Shown: positions 61,554 to 64,000 of the stretch, piece after piece
Layout of the letters: every line of letters begins with the position of its first letter
Numbering within the stretch: the stretch's first letter is position 1
Assembly: GCA_943846715.1 (NCBI GenBank)
Contig: OX044356.1
Location: 62,001 to 126,000 of the forward strand
Direction: 5' to 3'
Source: TMED14 sp002378565
GTDB lineage: Bacteria > Bacteroidota > Bacteroidia > Flavobacteriales > Schleiferiaceae
DNA: 64,000 nt
Position numbers and translations under genes: made by a program
Notes under the pieces: generated by a model
Seen by the model: the letters and a program-made list of their open reading frames with translations, nothing else
Told to the model about the DNA's origin: nothing
The model's database searches: none

Positions 61554-62447
61554 TCAGAAGTAACCTTCCTTTTTGCGTTCCTCCATGGAGTTTTCGCTGC
61601 GCTTGTCATCTTCGCGGTTGCCGCGTTCAGTTTGTCTGGAGGTCTCAATCTCGCGAATCACATCGTCCAGTTCAACGGCTTCTGATGCCTGACCGCCCGT
61701 GATGGTGATGTCGCCCAAGGTGCGGAACCGGACTGACTTCATGACGGGGGTCTCGCTGTCTTTGATGGTGATGAAATCGGACACAGGCAGCCAGCTGCCA
61801 CTGCGCCATATCACCTGGCGTTCACGAGCAAAATAGAGTTCAGGCAATGCGATGCCTTCACGGCGGATGTAATGCCAAACGTCCATCTCTGTCCAATTGG
61901 AAATTGGAAATACCCGGAAATGCTCACCGTGGCGTTTGCGACCATTGAAGAGGTTCCAGAGCTCAGGCCGTTGGTTTTTTGGATCCCATTGACCAAAGTC
62001 ATCCCGATGGGAGAAGAAGCGTTCTTTGGCGCGGGCCTTTTCCTCATCGCGTCTGGCTCCACCCATCAGGCAGTCAAAGCCGTTAGCCTCAATGGTATTA
62101 AGCAGGGTGGTGGTCTGCAAGCGGTTTCTGTTGGCATTGATGCCTGTTTCTTCCGCCACCAATCCGTCGTTGATAGAGTCTTGCACCAAGCCAACAATCA
62201 GCTGGGCATGCATGGTTTTCACAAAGGCATCGCGAAAAGCCATGGCTTCAGGGAAGTTGTGTCCGGTGTCAATGTGTACCAATGGAAAGGGGAGGCTGGC
62301 AGGGGCAAAGGCTTTCTTTGCAAGGTGGCTGAGTACGATGGAGTCTTTGCCGCCAGAGAATAGAATGCAGGGGTTGTCAAACTGAGCAAATACTTCTCGG
62401 ATGACATACATGGCTTCTGCCTCGAGTTCGTCGAGATGGTCAAGCAT
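61554..62447 (-). CDS. cysD: Sulfate adenylyltransferase, catalytic subunit
   Basis: 297 residues. The PP-loop motif is ILFSGGKDSIVLSHLAKKA (about 31-49). LVHIDTGHNFPEAMAFRD, LMGGARRDEEKARAKERFFS and RVFPISNWTEMDVWHYI all match PAPS-reductase-like CysD. It activates sulfate with ATP to form APS. It overlaps cysC by 8 nt and lies upstream of cysN. Confidence 0.96.
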   Translation of the reverse strand: MLDHLDELEAEAMYVIREVFAQFDNPCILFSGGKDSIVLSHLAKKAFAPASLPFPLVHIDTGHNFPEAMAFRDAFVKTMHAQLIVGLVQDSINDGLVAEETGINANRNRLQTTTLLNTIEANGFDCLMGGARRDEEKARAKERFFSHRDDFGQWDPKNQRPELWNLFNGRKRHGEHFRVFPISNWTEMDVWHYIRREGIALPELYFARERQVIWRSGSWLPVSDFITIKDSETPVMKSVRFRTLGDITITGGQASEAVELDDVIREIETSRQTERGNREDDKRSENSMEERKKEGYF

Positions 62448-63036
62448 GGTTGAATGGAATATGGGTGAGAATTTGTTGGGTGCAAGTCGCTAGATTTTGC
62501 AAGTCGGTGTGCACATGAATGGCTGCCTGTTTGGGGGCTTCAAAGGGAGAAGAAATGCCTGTGAAGTCAGGGATTTTACCCGAGCGAGCCTTGGCATAAA
62601 GGCCTTTTACATCACGGGACTCACAGACGTCAAGGGGGCAGTCCACAAAGATCTCCGTGAAGCGCTCATTGCCAATAATATTTGCAGCAGCTTGGCGATC
62701 AGCCTCAAATGGGCTGACAAAGGCGGTGAGGACAATGAGCCCTGCATCTGCCATCAAGTTAGCCACTTCTGCCACGCGGCGGATGTTTTCTGTGCGGTCT
62801 TTGTTGGAAAACCCTAAATCGCCATTGAGGCCATGTCGGAGGTTGTCCCCATCAAGCAAGAAGGTGTGCTTGCCCAATTGGTGCAAGGCCACTTCTGTGG
62901 CATTGGCAAGGCTGCTTTTACCACTACCGCTCAGCCCCGTGAACCACAGCACTTGACCATGCTGATTCATGGCTTGTTCGCGATCAGCAACACCGATCTG
63001 GTAGGCCTGTTTGACCACATGGTTTGAATGGCTCAT
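62440..63036 (-). CDS. cysC: Adenylylsulfate kinase
   Basis: 198 residues. Walker A is LWFTGLSGSGKSSLANATE (about 31-48) and the kinase signature includes LDGDNLRHGLNGDLGFSNKD and FVDCPLDVCESRDVKGLYAK. It phosphorylates APS to PAPS, the sulfate donor for sulfotransferases and an intermediate in sulfate reduction. A sulfotransferase-like gene lies 5 kb away at 56927. The start overlaps the permease stop by 4 nt. Confidence 0.96.
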   Translation of the reverse strand: MSHSNHVVKQAYQIGVADREQAMNQHGQVLWFTGLSGSGKSSLANATEVALHQLGKHTFLLDGDNLRHGLNGDLGFSNKDRTENIRRVAEVANLMADAGLIVLTAFVSPFEADRQAAANIIGNERFTEIFVDCPLDVCESRDVKGLYAKARSGKIPDFTGISSPFEAPKQAAIHVHTDLQNLATCTQQILTHIPFNHA

Positions 63037-64000
63037 GGAAGTAGGAATTGGAGGTAAATCAGGACAATGGCACCGTACAAAAAGGTCAGTCCAATGCCCA
63101 TTCGAAGGTAGTCAAGGCTCTTGTATCCCCCGGGACCATAAACCAGCAAATTAGTTTGGTAGCCAAAGGGAGTCAGGAAGGCATTGGATGCACCAAAAGC
63201 CAACCCAAGGAAGGCCACTTGCGAAGGTAAAACGCCGCCATTGACCATGGCTGCTACCATGGGGAAAAGGATAGCAAGGGCTGCAATGTTAGACAGGGCA
63301 TTGGTTGCAATGGTGGTAGCAACAAAGAGCATCACAAGCCAAGTGATAGCGCTGAGGTCACCAGTGCTTGCCTGCAGCCAAGCCAAGGCTTGATCCGGTG
63401 CACCCGATCGCATCAATGCAAGACTGAACCCTAAGGCGCTGACTAGAACAGTCATCAGTTCCCAGTCTACGTGTCTTTTCACATCACCCCAACGAATCAG
63501 TCCTAGTGCACCACCCGCTGCTCCTGCAGTAACCAAGGCCGTCAAGAAGTCTACCTGACCTGTCAGCCAGCCCGCAAGGATGAGTGCTGAGGCGAGCAAG
63601 CTCAAGCCTTTGGATGTTTTGGAAAGCACGGGCAAAGGCGGTCTGGCATCCAGGGAGTACAAATGCTTGTTGCCTTCAGTCAAGCTGTCAAAGCCTGACC
63701 CGCCAACCAAGAGCAAGAGGTCACCAGCCTGCAAGATCAAGTCGCCAATCTTGCCTTCCATGCGTCGCCCTTGTCGATGGACAGCCACAATGGCAGCGTC
63801 AAATCGCTGACGGAATTGACTGTCGCGCACCTTGCTGCCTGTCAGGTTGCTTCCTGGCGGGATCATGGCCTCAATGATGGCGGACTGATCAGCAAAGTCT
63901 GTGAGTTCATTTTGCGGCAAGGCCAATCCGCTGTGGGACTGGGTCAAGGCGCGTACCTGGTCTAAGTCGCCGGCAAAGAACAAGCGATCATTGGCCTCCA
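63033..64000 (-). CDS. SLC13/DASS-type permease with TrkA-C domain (partial, probable sulfate transporter)
   Basis: The frame runs through the right edge, so the N-terminal part is missing. The visible first 100 residues are a TrkA-C (RCK-C) domain (AIIEAMIPPGSNLTGSKVRD, GDLILQAGDLLLLVGGS). About seven transmembrane helices follow, with SALGFSLALMRSGAPDQA, TTIATNALSNIAALAILFPM and FGASNAFLTPFGYQTNLLVY, the last being the conserved DASS transport segment. It sits at the head of the cysC-cysD-cysN operon, so sulfate uptake is likely. Confidence 0.85.
   Translation of the reverse strand, partial: EANDRLFFAGDLDQVRALTQSHSGLALPQNELTDFADQSAIIEAMIPPGSNLTGSKVRDSQFRQRFDAAIVAVHRQGRRMEGKIGDLILQAGDLLLLVGGSGFDSLTEGNKHLYSLDARPPLPVLSKTSKGLSLLASALILAGWLTGQVDFLTALVTAGAAGGALGLIRWGDVKRHVDWELMTVLVSALGFSLALMRSGAPDQALAWLQASTGDLSAITWLVMLFVATTIATNALSNIAALAILFPMVAAMVNGGVLPSQVAFLGLAFGASNAFLTPFGYQTNLLVYGPGGYKSLDYLRMGIGLTFLYGAIVLIYLQFLLP

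Overview
The window looks like chromosomal DNA from a member of the Bacteroidota, most likely Flavobacteriales. The support is a type IX secretion (T9SS) C-terminal sorting domain, a GEVN domain, a DUF4270 lipoprotein, a SusC-like TonB receptor, a DnaG whose zinc-finger cysteines are lost, and TTTG-N(18-20)-TAnnTTTG promoters. Genes are packed tightly, often with 4-nt overlaps, and show few Shine-Dalgarno sites. Most of the sequence is near 50% GC by hand-counted samples, but two patches are clearly AT-richer: about 16.75-23.7 kb and about 54.9-55.6 kb.

Layout. 0-9 kb: the end of a nitrilase-family gene, an Ig-like-domain lipoprotein, a very large T9SS-secreted multidomain protein whose 5' part is broken by two frameshifts, comF, a coiled-coil membrane protein, exonuclease III and an OmpA-like lipoprotein. 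9-12.7 kb: a leftward panC-panD-flippase-like-radA operon. 12.8-16.75 kb: a rightward block of a GlgA N-terminal-half protein, a DUF4270 lipoprotein and glmS. 16.75-23.7 kb: an AT-rich island with trmL, an unknown secreted protein, a cold-shock gene, a MerR/B12-domain regulator and a zeaxanthin-type carotenoid operon (crtI-crtB-crtZ-lycopene cyclase). 23.7-33 kb, mostly leftward: a GT-C-like membrane protein, a TonB receptor, pth, rplY (ctc), prs, tRNA-Leu(CAA) with a dCMP deaminase, a tiny acidic repeat lipoprotein, glyS and a MarC-family protein.

33-41.6 kb: a DUF3109 protein, a roughly 300-nt structured leader followed by nrdB-nrdA, a 56-aa membrane protein, a TerB/DnaJ protein, a polyprenyl diphosphate synthase and dnaG. 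41.6-48.6 kb: an M1 aminopeptidase, a holin-like membrane protein, a GyrI-like protein, a LOG-family enzyme, an ExbB-unknown-ExbD-ExbD energising operon and a CPBP protease. 48.6-54.7 kb: dusB, an FtsX-type permease, rbfA, an MsbA-like exporter, methylmalonyl-CoA epimerase, an AraC regulator and a small membrane protein. 54.7-64 kb: tRNA-Ile(CAT), an AT-rich NAD(P)-binding gene, an outer-membrane-protein remnant, an operon of DUF3089 hydrolase, sulfotransferase-like protein and BCAT-like aminotransferase, tRNA-Val(GAC), DoxX, an HTH regulator, and a sulfate-activation operon (SLC13-type permease, cysC, cysD, cysN) that runs off the right edge.

Items most worth following up: the structured nrdB leader (possible cis-regulatory RNA); the matching operator-like repeats over the merR and crtI promoters, together with a B12-domain regulator that lacks two histidines associated with CarH photosensing; and the sulfotransferase/BCAT-like gene pair, which matches the two halves of a plant fusion protein family as I recall it. 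Most of the window is ordinary core genome.
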